Assembly (NCBI RefSeq): GCF_017776525.1
Contig: NZ_JACVEW010000006.1
Span: 62,001 to 126,000 of the forward strand
Direction: 5' to 3'
DNA length: 64,000 nt
Source of the DNA: Marinobacterium alkalitolerans
Lineage (GTDB): Bacteria; Pseudomonadota; Gammaproteobacteria; Pseudomonadales; Balneatricaceae
In this document: piece after piece, positions 49,269 through 58,320 of the stretch
Layout: each line of letters opens with the position of its first letter
How positions within the stretch are numbered: position 1 is the stretch's first letter
Translations under genes and position numbers: made by a program
The notes under the pieces: generated by a model
What the model saw: the letters and a program-made list of their open reading frames with translations, nothing else
Database searches by the model: none
What the model was told of the DNA's origin: nothing

Positions 49269-50524
49269 CAGTCTCGGACCTGACCGTCACCCAGTACGAC
49301 ATACTTCTCAGAGGTCAGGCCTTCAAGACCGACCGGCCCGCGGGCATGAATCTTGTCGGTTGAGATACCGATCTCCGCGCCCAACCCGTACTCGAACCCG
49401 TCGGCAAAGCGGGTGGACGCGTTCACCATCACCGAACTGGAATCCACTTCACGCAGGAAAGCCCGCGCCTTGGTGTAATTCTCCGTAATAATGGCATCCG
49501 TGTGGTGAGAGCCGTGACGGTTGATATGGTCGATCGCCTCAGCCATATCCTGCACGATCTTGACCGCCAGAATGGGCGCCAGATATTCGGTATCCCAGTC
49601 TTCATCGGTGGCGGCGTTGATGGCCGGCAGCAGCGCTCGCGTCTGCTCACAGCCACGCAGTTCCACGCCCAGCTGACCATAGTGCTCAGCCAGCTCCGGC
49701 AACACTTCGGCCGCAATGGCCTGATCCACCAGCAGCGTTTCCATGGTGTTGCAGGTACCGTAGCGATGCGTCTTGGCATTGATGGCAATATTCAGTGCCT
49801 TGCTCTTGTCCGCTTCGGCATCGATATACACATGACAGATGCCATCCAGATGTTTGATCACCGGAACGCGAGCGTCATTGGCAATGCGCTCGATCAGCCC
49901 CTTGCCACCACGCGGCACGATAACATCCACGTACTCCGGCATGGCAATCAGGCGGCCAACGGCCTCACGGTCCGTGGTTTCGACCACCTGCACCGCCGTC
50001 TGCGGCAGCCCGGCCGCTTCCAGCCCCTGACCAATACAGGCTGCAATGGCCTGGTTGGAATGGATTGCCTCAGAACCGCCCCGCAGGATGGTCGCATTGC
50101 CGGATTTCAGGCACAGGCTGGCGGCTTCGCAGGTTACGTTCGGACGCGATTCGTAGATGATACCGATCACACCCAGCGGGACACGCATCTTGCCCACCTG
50201 AATGCCGGAGGGACGGTAGTTCATGTCACGAATGCCACCAACCGGGTCCGGCAGCGCAGCCACCTGGCGCAGCCCCTCGATCATGCCGTCGATACGCGCC
50301 GGGGTCAGCTCCAGACGGTCCAGCATGGCCGCATCCAGGCCTTTCTCGCGGCCGTTGTTCATGTCTTTCAGGTTTGCTTCGACCAGCGCCTCACGGCTGG
50401 CATCAATGGCATCTGCCATGGCCAGCAGAGCGCGGTTCTTGCTGCCACTGTCGGCACGCGCAATCTGACGGGCGGCGGCACGCGCCTGCTCGCCCAACGA
50501 GTTCATATAGTCGGTTACATTCAT
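49268..50524 (-). CDS. proA: Gamma-glutamyl phosphate reductase
   Basis: A 418 aa NADPH enzyme, second step of proline synthesis. Catalytic Cys is in [31 protein letters not shown] and GGSEAIHSN are family blocks. proB is not adjacent. It opens the long leftward run to lipA; a -10 TATACT (50564-50559) lies 35 nt upstream without a clear -35. Confidence 0.96.
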   Translation of the reverse strand: MNVTDYMNSLGEQARAAARQIARADSGSKNRALLAMADAIDASREALVEANLKDMNNGREKGLDAAMLDRLELTPARIDGMIEGLRQVAALPDPVGGIRDMNYRPSGIQVGKMRVPLGVIGIIYESRPNVTCEAASLCLKSGNATILRGGSEAIHSNQAIAACIGQGLEAAGLPQTAVQVVETTDREAVGRLIAMPEYVDVIVPRGGKGLIERIANDARVPVIKHLDGICHVYIDAEADKSKALNIAINAKTHRYGTCNTMETLLVDQAIAAEVLPELAEHYGQLGVELRGCEQTRALLPAINAATDEDWDTEYLAPILAVKIVQDMAEAIDHINRHGSHHTDAIITENYTKARAFLREVDSSSVMVNASTRFADGFEYGLGAEIGISTDKIHARGPVGLEGLTSEKYVVLGDGQVRD

Positions 50525-50715
50525 CTCATCAATCCGCTGCGATGACTTTTAACGGCACAGTATAACCCGAGCGGGGGGCAAAGGTCTTTGGTCAGGGGTG
50601 CCTTTCCGGGTTAATTCCTCGTCTTCTGCCCGGGGCTGAGCCCTGTGCGCTGCACACGAATGTTGCTATTATCGACTGATCATTCTGCCACCACCCAGCC
50701 TCGGACCCGAACCGG

Positions 50716-52554
50716 ATGGAGCCCAAGCACACCTCCCAGCACAGCACCTCGACCCTGTCTCTGCGCGCCCTGCTTTCGGCCGCCCTGATTCTGCTGCTCA
50801 GCCTGGCCCTGAGCGGTACTTTCGAGTACCTGCGCAGCAAGGACCACGCCGCACAACAGGCCACCGAACTGAGCCTGATGTTCGGTCGCAGCAGCGCCAT
50901 ACTGATTCAGCCACTGGTGCTGGCCGATGATCGCATCAGCCTCAATTATCTGTTCAACGAGCTGGCGGCGCAGCCCATGATCAACGGGCTGCGCCTGACC
51001 GCACCGGACCAGACCCTGATCGCGCTGGCCGGTCAGCCACAGGGACGAGGCCATACGCTGGAGCTGGTGCAGGGGGATGACACCATCGGGCAACTGACTC
51101 TCTGGAGCAATGCAGCGCCTTTTGCCGCCCGGCTGCAGCAACAGCTGTATGAGATCGGGCTGCTGCTCGCCGGCAGTCTCGGGATCACGGCGCTGCTGAT
51201 CGGTTTCAGCCTGAAACAGCGGGCCCGGGTAGACGGCGAAGGGTCTGAAGCTCCCGAGCCACTTGAATTCACCGAGGTCGCACGCCAAACCCTGCGTGAG
51301 CAGAACCGCGACAGCATCCCGGAATTTGATTTCACCCAGCCCGCAGAGGAATCCCCCGAACCGGACGTGGCCAAGGCAACACCAGCCCGCGAACCGGAAA
51401 CTCAACCACAGCCGGAGCCAACCACGCCTGAAGCACCTCGGGAACAGACCGAATCACAGGCCCCTGAAGACGGAACCGAAGCGGAAACACCTGAGCAGCC
51501 AACGGATCAGGTGCCGGTCGATCAGTCCACAGCCGAGCAGGCGCACACTGAAGAACCTGCTCCCGAGCCAAGCCTGGACGAGCTGCCGAAGGCCGAGCCC
51601 TCGCCCCGGCGTATCAAGCTGGTCGGGGCCGAAGCCCTGGATGAGCCTGAACCGAACACCGGCCGCCGCGAGCCCTCCTTCGACACTGACGAACTGGTTT
51701 CGCTGCTCAAGCCCAGCGAACAGGATCAGCGCATGCCCCGCTTCACTCCCAAGCCGGCCGGGTATATCGACACCACGGATGACAGCGACGAAGCGATGGT
51801 GCCGGATCTGGAACTGAGTGAAAGCGACACCACCGATGACAGCCTCGCAACTCTGCTGAGCGACCCTGAAGAGGACAGCAGTGAACGGGATAACCCGCTG
51901 CGGCTGAGTGACGAGGAGCAGCTGGGCCTGTACACCTTTGAGCAGGAGCTGGAATTGATGCTGACGCCAGAGGAGGCCGGCTACCTGTTCCTGATCGATA
52001 CCCGCAGCGCCCATTCGGACAACCTGGACGAAGATGAGCGTGCCGTTCTGTTGAAGAACTACCGCACCCTCGCCAACTCCGTAGCGCGGATCTACAGTGG
52101 CAATCTGGAAACACTCAAGGATGGCAACCTGCGTATCCTGTTTACCAGCGCCGATGACAAGGACAGCCACGGCGTCAATGCGATCTGTTGCGCCATGCTG
52201 TTCACCTACCTCTACCAGCACTACAACCAGCAGCAGATCCGTGCCTTCCAGCCGGTCATGAACCTGCACATGGCTCTGGTGCGCGGCGCACTGGACAAGG
52301 TCGAGCGCATGCAGGAAGAGGCTCATTTCCTGAGCCGGACCACGCAGAGCAACGCCCTGATCAGCCATACGGCCCTGACCGAGGCACCGCAGCTGAAAGA
52401 GTCACTGCTGAGTCAGGCGGATATCCGCCGAGAAGATGAAGACAAGGTACTGCTGCTGGCGGTTAACGAGTCCTACCAGAACCTGCTGGAGAAGCAGGCT
52501 CGCCACCTGCTGAGCAAGCTGGCAGAACGCAGCAAAGGCAATGCCGGCGCCTGA
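50716..52554 (+). CDS. AhpA-like membrane protein with degenerate cyclase-like C-terminus
   Basis: A 612 aa protein. Two membrane helices (about 17-38 and 143-164) bracket a periplasmic domain of about 100 residues. A long acidic, Pro/Glu-rich linker (about 175-385) leads to a C-terminal domain (about 400-580). Its pattern (GYLFLIDTRS, LKNYRTLANSVARIYSG, NAICCAMLFTYLY) looks to me like a class III nucleotide-cyclase fold without the metal-binding Asp residues. The N-terminal half resembles the AhpA/YtjB family; parC neighbours such a gene in Pseudomonas. Role unknown. SD is weak. Confidence 0.65.
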   Translation: MEPKHTSQHSTSTLSLRALLSAALILLLSLALSGTFEYLRSKDHAAQQATELSLMFGRSSAILIQPLVLADDRISLNYLFNELAAQPMINGLRLTAPDQTLIALAGQPQGRGHTLELVQGDDTIGQLTLWSNAAPFAARLQQQLYEIGLLLAGSLGITALLIGFSLKQRARVDGEGSEAPEPLEFTEVARQTLREQNRDSIPEFDFTQPAEESPEPDVAKATPAREPETQPQPEPTTPEAPREQTESQAPEDGTEAETPEQPTDQVPVDQSTAEQAHTEEPAPEPSLDELPKAEPSPRRIKLVGAEALDEPEPNTGRREPSFDTDELVSLLKPSEQDQRMPRFTPKPAGYIDTTDDSDEAMVPDLELSESDTTDDSLATLLSDPEEDSSERDNPLRLSDEEQLGLYTFEQELELMLTPEEAGYLFLIDTRSAHSDNLDEDERAVLLKNYRTLANSVARIYSGNLETLKDGNLRILFTSADDKDSHGVNAICCAMLFTYLYQHYNQQQIRAFQPVMNLHMALVRGALDKVERMQEEAHFLSRTTQSNALISHTALTEAPQLKESLLSQADIRREDEDKVLLLAVNESYQNLLEKQARHLLSKLAERSKGNAGA

Positions 52555-52567
52555 GGGCGCCGGCATT
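52540..52567. terminator. 12-bp hairpin at the convergent end of the AhpA-like gene and parC
   Basis: AATGCCGGCGCC pairs perfectly with GGCGCCGGCATT around TGAG, which holds the stop codon of the AhpA-like gene. There is no T run on either side, so termination is likely but not certain. Confidence 0.5.
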
Positions 52568-52572
52568 GAGGG

Positions 52573-54819
52573 TCAGTCGTTGATCACTTCGAGGCTGTCG
52601 ACCCGCTGATAGCCGCGCGGCAGCTTGCTTCCCCGGCGGCCGCGCTCACCGCGGTAGCGCTCCAGCTCACTGCCCTTGAGCTTCAGGTGCTGGCGTCCGG
52701 CATTGACCACCAGCGTATCCTCCGGCCCCATCAGCATCACATGCGTCATCAATTCCTCTCGAGTGGCCGCTTTGGCCGTCGGAATGTTGATCACCTTGTT
52801 ACCCTTGCCGCGCGCCAGTTCCGGCAGCTCCTCGACCGGGAACACCAGCAGACGCCCTTCACTGCTGACCGCTGCCAGCAGCGCCGACTCCTGTGGCAAC
52901 AGCACCGGCGGCAGCACCTTGGCGCCCTTGGGCAGCGTCAGTGCAGCCTTGCCGTTCTTGGTTTTACTGGTGAGCTGATCGATTCGGGTGACGAAACCAT
53001 ACCCCGCATCCGACGCCAGCAAGACACGGTCGGTTTCCCGGCCGCACACCAGACCATCCACCATCGCCCCCTTGGGCAGGCTGACGTGACCGGTGACCGG
53101 CTCACCCTGACCACGGGCGGAAGGCAACTTGTGGGTATCCAGCGTGTAGCTGCGCCCGGTGGAGTCGAGCAGAATACAGGGCTGGTTCATGCGCCCCGGG
53201 CTGGCCAGCTTGAACGCATCCCCTGACTTGTAATTCAGCCCAACCGCATCGATATCATGGCCCTTGGCCGCACGGATCCAGCCCTGTTTGGACAGCACAA
53301 CCGTCACCGGATCGGCACTGAGCAGATCCTTTTCACTGAACGCCTGCGCTTCGGCACGTTCCTGCAGCGGCGAACGACGCTCGTCACCGAACTGCTCGGC
53401 AGTGGATTCGATCTCTTCGCGAATCAGCTTGCGCATCAGCTCATCGGAATCGAGCGTTTTTTCCAGCCGCTGACGCTCCTCGTTCAGTTCATCCTGTTCA
53501 CCCCGAATCTTGATCTCCTCAAGGCGCGCCAGATGGCGCAGCTTGAGGTCCAGAATCGCATCGGCCTGAACCTCCGTGAGCTCAAAGCGACGCATCAGCT
53601 CTTCGCGCGGCTTGTCCTCTTCGCGGATGATCGCAATCACTTCATCGATGTTGAGGTACGCCGTCATCAAACCTTCGAGGATGTGCAGACGGTCGCGCAC
53701 CTTCTGCAGCCGGTACTCCAGGCGGCGACGCACCACACCGGTACGCCAGCTCAGCCACTCCACCAGAATCTGGCGCAGGTCCTTCACCTGAGGACGGCCG
53801 TCAATCCCGATCATGTTCAGGTTGACGCGGTAACTGCGCTCCAGATCGGTGGTGGCGAACAGGTGCGCCATCAGCGCATCCAGATCCTTGCCCCGCTTGG
53901 GTACTATCACCAGACGTGTCGGGTTTTCATGGTCGGACTCGTCACGCAGGTCAACTACCATCGGCAGTTTCTTCTGCTGCATCTGGGCCGCAATCTGCTC
54001 CAGTACACGCGCCCCGGAGACCTGTGCCGGCAGTGCGGTAATGACTATTTCGCCATCTTCACGGCTCCAGAGCGCACGCATGCGGAAGCTGCCCCGCCCC
54101 TTGCTATAGAGCTCTCGCAGCTCTTCCGCCGGCGTAATGATCTCGGCTTCGGTGGGCATATCCGGCCCCGGCACCAGGTCACAGAGATCCTCCAGCGTGG
54201 CCTGCGGGTGATCCAGCAGGTGGCAGCAGGCGCTGGCCACTTCGCGCAGGTTGTGCGGCGGGATATCCGTTGCCATGCCCACGGCGATACCGGTACCGCC
54301 ATTGAGCAGTACGTTGGGCAGACGTGCCGGCAGCACCTCGGGCTCATCCATAGTGCCGTCAAAGTTGGGCACCCAGTTGACGGTCCCTTGCCCGAGCTCC
54401 TGCAGCAGAACTTCAGCGTAGGGGGCCAGACGCGATTCGGTATAACGCATGGCCGCGAAGGATTTGGGGTCATCGGGCGAGCCCCAGTTGCCCTGACCGT
54501 CGATCAGCGGGTAGCGATAGCTGAAGGACTGGGCCATGAGCACCATGGCTTCGTAACAGGCCGAGTCACCGTGCGGATGGAACTTGCCCAGTACATCACC
54601 CACGGTACGCGCGGACTTCTTGTACTTGGCCGTGGCCTTCAGGCCCAGCTCGGACATGGCATACACGATACGGCGCTGAACCGGCTTCATGCCGTCGCCC
54701 AGGTGGGGCAGCGCACGGTCCAGTATCACGTACATCGAATAATCAAGGTACGCTTTTTCGGTAAAGTCTCTCAGCGACAGTTTTTCGGTATCGCCGTCAA
54801 AAGTGGTGTCTACACTCAT
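52573..54819 (-). CDS. parC: Topoisomerase IV subunit A
   Basis: A 748 aa decatenating topoisomerase subunit. The quinolone region [12 protein letters not shown] keeps Ser (about 86) and Glu (about 90), the susceptible form. The DNA-cleaving Tyr is in [16 protein letters not shown]-terminal beta-propeller follows (about 490 on). The frame extends to 54912, but the ATG at 54819 ([13 protein letters not shown]) is the natural start. parE lies 7.4 kb away on the same strand. Confidence 0.97.
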   Translation of the reverse strand: MSVDTTFDGDTEKLSLRDFTEKAYLDYSMYVILDRALPHLGDGMKPVQRRIVYAMSELGLKATAKYKKSARTVGDVLGKFHPHGDSACYEAMVLMAQSFSYRYPLIDGQGNWGSPDDPKSFAAMRYTESRLAPYAEVLLQELGQGTVNWVPNFDGTMDEPEVLPARLPNVLLNGGTGIAVGMATDIPPHNLREVASACCHLLDHPQATLEDLCDLVPGPDMPTEAEIITPAEELRELYSKGRGSFRMRALWSREDGEIVITALPAQVSGARVLEQIAAQMQQKKLPMVVDLRDESDHENPTRLVIVPKRGKDLDALMAHLFATTDLERSYRVNLNMIGIDGRPQVKDLRQILVEWLSWRTGVVRRRLEYRLQKVRDRLHILEGLMTAYLNIDEVIAIIREEDKPREELMRRFELTEVQADAILDLKLRHLARLEEIKIRGEQDELNEERQRLEKTLDSDELMRKLIREEIESTAEQFGDERRSPLQERAEAQAFSEKDLLSADPVTVVLSKQGWIRAAKGHDIDAVGLNYKSGDAFKLASPGRMNQPCILLDSTGRSYTLDTHKLPSARGQGEPVTGHVSLPKGAMVDGLVCGRETDRVLLASDAGYGFVTRIDQLTSKTKNGKAALTLPKGAKVLPPVLLPQESALLAAVSSEGRLLVFPVEELPELARGKGNKVINIPTAKAATREELMTHVMLMGPEDTLVVNAGRQHLKLKGSELERYRGERGRRGSKLPRGYQRVDSLEVIND

Positions 54820-55043
54820 CAACTGATTCCTGCACAGGTGTGCCCGCACACAGGGCGTGGCAAACAATTGTGATCTGGGCGGCAGTATGCCAGCTCTGCT
54901 TTCAGATCGCACCCGCCGGCCTGTCTGTGGCGCTGCAACCCTTGATCCAAAGCGGGCTAATCGATCTATAACTGCTTGAAACGCTTCTCATAACCGTCCA
55001 GTGTGCTAGATTCAGGCTAGTGCTGATGCGAAGGAGTGACGCC

Positions 55044-55370
55044 ATGTCGACCGATAACAACCGGCTGTTGCTGGAGCTTGAAAAATACCGCCGCGACATC
55101 AACCGTGAGCTGATCAACTCCCAGTTGCCTGAACTGGCACTGGTGGACCTCAAGCCGGTCCTGTCGATGGTGGCACATGCACGTGCCGACTACATCAAGA
55201 CGCTGCTGGCACTGCCCGAGCGACATGCGGACGGCAAGGCATCCGAGGCCTCTATCGCCGAACTCAGGCGCCGCCGTGAGACCTTTCAGGAGCTGGTGGA
55301 TGCCATGAACGCCCTTGAAGGCGTGGTGGCGCGAGACTATCTGGACGTTAAAAGCGGCCGGAGCAGTTGA
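55044..55370 (+). CDS. Small helical protein upstream of chaN, unknown
   Basis: A 108 aa, probably all-helical soluble protein (LLLELEKYRRDINRELI, ELRRRRETFQELVDAM), with no cysteine. I do not recognise the family. AAGGAG stands 8 nt before the ATG at 55044; the frame extends to 55020. It is coupled to chaN by a 1-nt overlap (TGATG). Confidence 0.65.
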   Translation: MSTDNNRLLLELEKYRRDINRELINSQLPELALVDLKPVLSMVAHARADYIKTLLALPERHADGKASEASIAELRRRRETFQELVDAMNALEGVVARDYLDVKSGRSS

Positions 55371-56233
55371 TGATCCGCCCCCTGCTGATGTTGCTGAGCC
55401 TGCTGGTCGCGCTGCCGGCCGCTGCCGCATCGCTTGAAGGGCGCCTGTGGGATCTGCGCGCCGAGCGCTTTGTCAGCATTGATACCCTGTTTGAACGGCT
55501 CCCGCCCGGTGGCTGGCTACTGCTGGGCGAACAGCACGATCACCCCGAACATCACGCCATTCAGGCCGACTGGATCGAACGACTGGCCATACGCGACCAG
55601 CTGGGCCCCGTAGCGATGGAGATGCTGCAGCAATCACAGCAGCCGTTGCTTGATGATGCACGGGGCCGGGGCCAGAACGTCACCCCGGAAGCCCTCAACT
55701 GGCAGCCGGGCTGGGACTGGGCGTTATACGAGCCTGTGGTCAAGGCGGCGCTGGACCATGCACCTGCTCTGGTCGCCACCGACCTGTCGCGGGATCAGCA
55801 GCGTCAGGCCTACACGGCCGGCGCACCTGAGGGCGAGCTGGAACCGGGCCACAGCGATTTCATGCGAGACCTGCTGTATGACAGTCACTGTGGACAACTG
55901 CCAGCGTCCTCGCTGGACGGCATGCGCCAGGTGCAGCTCGCACGCGATCAGGCCATGGCCACGCGGCTGCGTGAGTACTCGGCCCCGGACCAGACAGGCG
56001 TGATGATCACCGGCAGCATTCATGCCCGCCTGGATCTGGGCATTCCGCGCTGGCTCAGGCGACCGGCGGTCAGTGTGTTGATGATCGCTGTCGAGCCGGA
56101 CAAGACATCACCGCAGGACTATCGACCTGAAGGGCTTGGCACTCACCCCGTAGCCGACTACCTGCTGTTCACCTCGGCGCTGCCGGCCCGCGACTATTGT
56201 GCCGAACTGAAGGCGAAGCCCGCCAGCAACTAG
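55370..56233 (+). CDS. chaN: ChaN-family haem-binding protein
   Basis: A 287 aa protein with a cleavable signal peptide (LLVALPAAAA), no lipobox. LLGEQHDHPEHHAI and ITGSIHARLDLGIP are the two conserved His blocks of the ChaN/PhuW haem-regulated family. Periplasmic; ligand and partners unknown. A Cys pair (SHCGQ, DYCAEL) may be oxidised. It overlaps the convergent LEA-like gene by 4 nt. Confidence 0.85.
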   Translation: MIRPLLMLLSLLVALPAAAASLEGRLWDLRAERFVSIDTLFERLPPGGWLLLGEQHDHPEHHAIQADWIERLAIRDQLGPVAMEMLQQSQQPLLDDARGRGQNVTPEALNWQPGWDWALYEPVVKAALDHAPALVATDLSRDQQRQAYTAGAPEGELEPGHSDFMRDLLYDSHCGQLPASSLDGMRQVQLARDQAMATRLREYSAPDQTGVMITGSIHARLDLGIPRWLRRPAVSVLMIAVEPDKTSPQDYRPEGLGTHPVADYLLFTSALPARDYCAELKAKPASN

Positions 56234-56697
56234 GGCGACAGGCTCAGGCGGCCGGTCTGCTCAACTTCAACCGGCCAGCTGAGCCCGCCGCTGTCCAGTT
56301 TGACCTCCACACGATAATCCAGTGCTTTCAAGCCCGGTGTCGTGGCCATCTCCTGCAGCAAGCGAACGCTGCCGAACAGGGCAGGTGATGCCCCGACCTC
56401 AACGGTTTCCTCGGCATAGCCCGGGATACGCGGCAGGTCTCGCGTCACACCGCTGAGCACTCGCTGCTCCTGCAGATAGAGGTGATAACGTACCCCTTCC
56501 AGCACCAGCGCCTGACGGTTGGGGTTCAATATCCTCAGCCGAATCAGAAAGCGCGGCACCGCACCCTGGCTGTTCGGATCCAGCCGCACTCCGACCACAT
56601 CCATGACGGGCGCCTCCCGCCCCGGTTGAAGACTGGCACAACCTCCCAGCAACAGGCCCAACAGTACAATCCACACTCCGGCACGAGTCCAACGCAT
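56230..56697 (-). CDS. LEA type 2 (WHy-domain) lipoprotein
   Basis: A 155 aa predicted lipoprotein; the signal ends LLLGGCASLQ. The mature domain (VGVRLDPNSQGAVPRF to the end) has the beta-sandwich pattern of LEA-2/WHy proteins (LRILNPNRQALVLEGVRYHLYL). Linked to desiccation and stress tolerance in the family. The ATG at 56697 follows CAGGAG; an upstream ATG is ignored. Confidence 0.82.
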   Translation of the reverse strand: MRWTRAGVWIVLLGLLLGGCASLQPGREAPVMDVVGVRLDPNSQGAVPRFLIRLRILNPNRQALVLEGVRYHLYLQEQRVLSGVTRDLPRIPGYAEETVEVGASPALFGSVRLLQEMATTPGLKALDYRVEVKLDSGGLSWPVEVEQTGRLSLSP

Positions 56698-56854
56698 GCG
56701 ACGCTCCTGAAATTGATATGCTATGTATAGGTACACAGGGTGCCATGAAGTTTAGCTGAACCCCCGCTCCCTGTTGCAGTCAGACACTGACGCGAACCGG
56801 CCCGCCAGACGGGCCGTATGCGTCTGTACAAGACCCGCTTTCAAGGAGCACATC

Positions 56855-57664
56855 ATGCAATCGTTGGCACTCGGCCCCTTCGCGATCTCATTGGACCACC
56901 TGTTGATACTGGTTGCACTCCTGATCGCCCTCTTTGCCGGCTGGCTCAGCAGCCGCCGTTCAGGCCACAACCCTGAAGCCGCCCTGTTCACCATTCTGCT
57001 GGTTGGCCTGCTGGCTGCCCGCCTTGGCTTTGTGCTCCGGTTTTACGAAGAGTACCGCCGCGACCCATTGGGCATCATCGACATTCGCGATGGTGGTTTC
57101 TGGTGGGTGTCGGGGCTGGTCGGTGCAGCGCTGGCCGGACTCTGGTATCTATGGCGCCGGCCTGCCATGCGCCGCTCGCTGGGGGTCGCCTTGCTCAGTG
57201 GCGGTATCACCTGGGGCGCCACTGCCATCCCCCTGGCACAGATACAGGCGGCGCAGGAAAGCCTGCCCGACATCACACTCACCTCACTGGAGGGCAATCC
57301 GGTCAATCTGCAAGCCTATGAGGGTAAACCGATCGTGCTGAATATCTGGGCCACCTGGTGCCCTCCCTGCGTACGGGAAATGCCGGTGCTGGCACAGGCC
57401 CAGTCCGAACACCCGGAGATCCATTTCCTGTTTGCCAATCTGGGAGAGGACAGTGTCAGTGTTGAAGCCTTTCTGATGGAGCTGGGCGTTGAGCTGGATA
57501 ACGTGTTGCTGGATCAGCAGAACGCCATTGGCCAGCATTACGGTTCACGTGCACTGCCCACCACGCTGTTTATCGATGCGGACGGGCAGCTGCGCGACTC
57601 TCATCTGGGTGAGCTGTCACGCGCCAGCCTGGCCGACAAGCTGGCACGCATTCGGGCGGATTAG
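56855..57664 (+). CDS. Membrane-thioredoxin fusion, TlpA-like
   Basis: A 269 aa protein. The N-terminal 135 residues hold about four helices and resemble a shortened Lgt-like membrane domain (GLLAARLGFVLRF, GGFWWVSGLVGAALAG). The C-terminal part is a periplasmic TlpA/ResA-type thioredoxin with WATWCPPCVREMPVL and cis-Pro in RALPTTLFI. Likely a thiol reductase for periplasmic proteins. SD AAGGAG precedes the ATG. A 7-bp hairpin (56798-56816) lies in the leader. It overlaps the convergent mepK by 4 nt. Confidence 0.85.
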   Translation: MQSLALGPFAISLDHLLILVALLIALFAGWLSSRRSGHNPEAALFTILLVGLLAARLGFVLRFYEEYRRDPLGIIDIRDGGFWWVSGLVGAALAGLWYLWRRPAMRRSLGVALLSGGITWGATAIPLAQIQAAQESLPDITLTSLEGNPVNLQAYEGKPIVLNIWATWCPPCVREMPVLAQAQSEHPEIHFLFANLGEDSVSVEAFLMELGVELDNVLLDQQNAIGQHYGSRALPTTLFIDADGQLRDSHLGELSRASLADKLARIRAD

Positions 57665-58251
57665 CTGCCCCAGTAGCGCACGCGCCCGGTGTCGATGTGG
57701 ATAAAGTTGGAGCCGGTATAGAGTCCAACGCCGCCCACCTTGGCGTTACAGGCGATTCGGTGCAGGGTCTTGAGGGGCGTTCCCGGCAAACGGATATCCA
57801 GTGCCTTGCCCTGCATGTGCAGGCTTTTCTTGGCAACACCACTGCTCGACGCTCTCAGCTGGGCATTGGTTTTGGGTGAACGGTAACCCGAGATGATCTG
57901 GAAGGGGTTATCGTTACCGGTTTCCAGCTGCAAGTAGTGCAGCAGGTCCAGCAGCTTCGGGTCGATCGGATGAACTTCTTCGGTCCGAAAGTCGCGCAGC
58001 AGATAGTTGATATCGGCCAGGCTGGTTTTCAGATAGCGTCCTTCCGACCAGTAGGTGGTATCCAGTTGCTCGCCGGTGTGCAGATGGTCGAACCGGAGCG
58101 TGCGTCCATGCAGCGGCCGGATGTTGGCATGTGCGACCGGCATCTGCAGCACGGCGGCCGTGGCTGCAACACCTCCCAGAATTCGGCGGCGGTGGCGACA
58201 CTCGGGATGAGCATCAGGGTCGACTTCAAAGCGGCGCGGGGTCAACAGCAT
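57661..58251 (-). CDS. mepK: Murein endopeptidase MepK (YcbK, DUF882)
   Basis: A 196 aa M15-type metallopeptidase that cuts LD-crosslinks. A Tat-like RRRILGGVAA signal is followed by ISGYRSPKTNAQLRA, SLHMQGKALDIRL (zinc His and Asp) and NFIHIDTGRVRYWG. E. coli also keeps this gene beside ycbB, supporting the pair with the next gene. Confidence 0.94.
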   Translation of the reverse strand: MLLTPRRFEVDPDAHPECRHRRRILGGVAATAAVLQMPVAHANIRPLHGRTLRFDHLHTGEQLDTTYWSEGRYLKTSLADINYLLRDFRTEEVHPIDPKLLDLLHYLQLETGNDNPFQIISGYRSPKTNAQLRASSSGVAKKSLHMQGKALDIRLPGTPLKTLHRIACNAKVGGVGLYTGSNFIHIDTGRVRYWGS

Positions 58252-58320
58252 CAGTCACCTCGGTTAACAGCTGGTCATATATAAGACTGTGTGAATTTTA
58301 ACCAAAGCGTTACAGAATGA

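Noticed and set aside
53257-54873. 538-codon open frame antisense to parC
   Set aside because: Shadow frame; parC is unambiguous.
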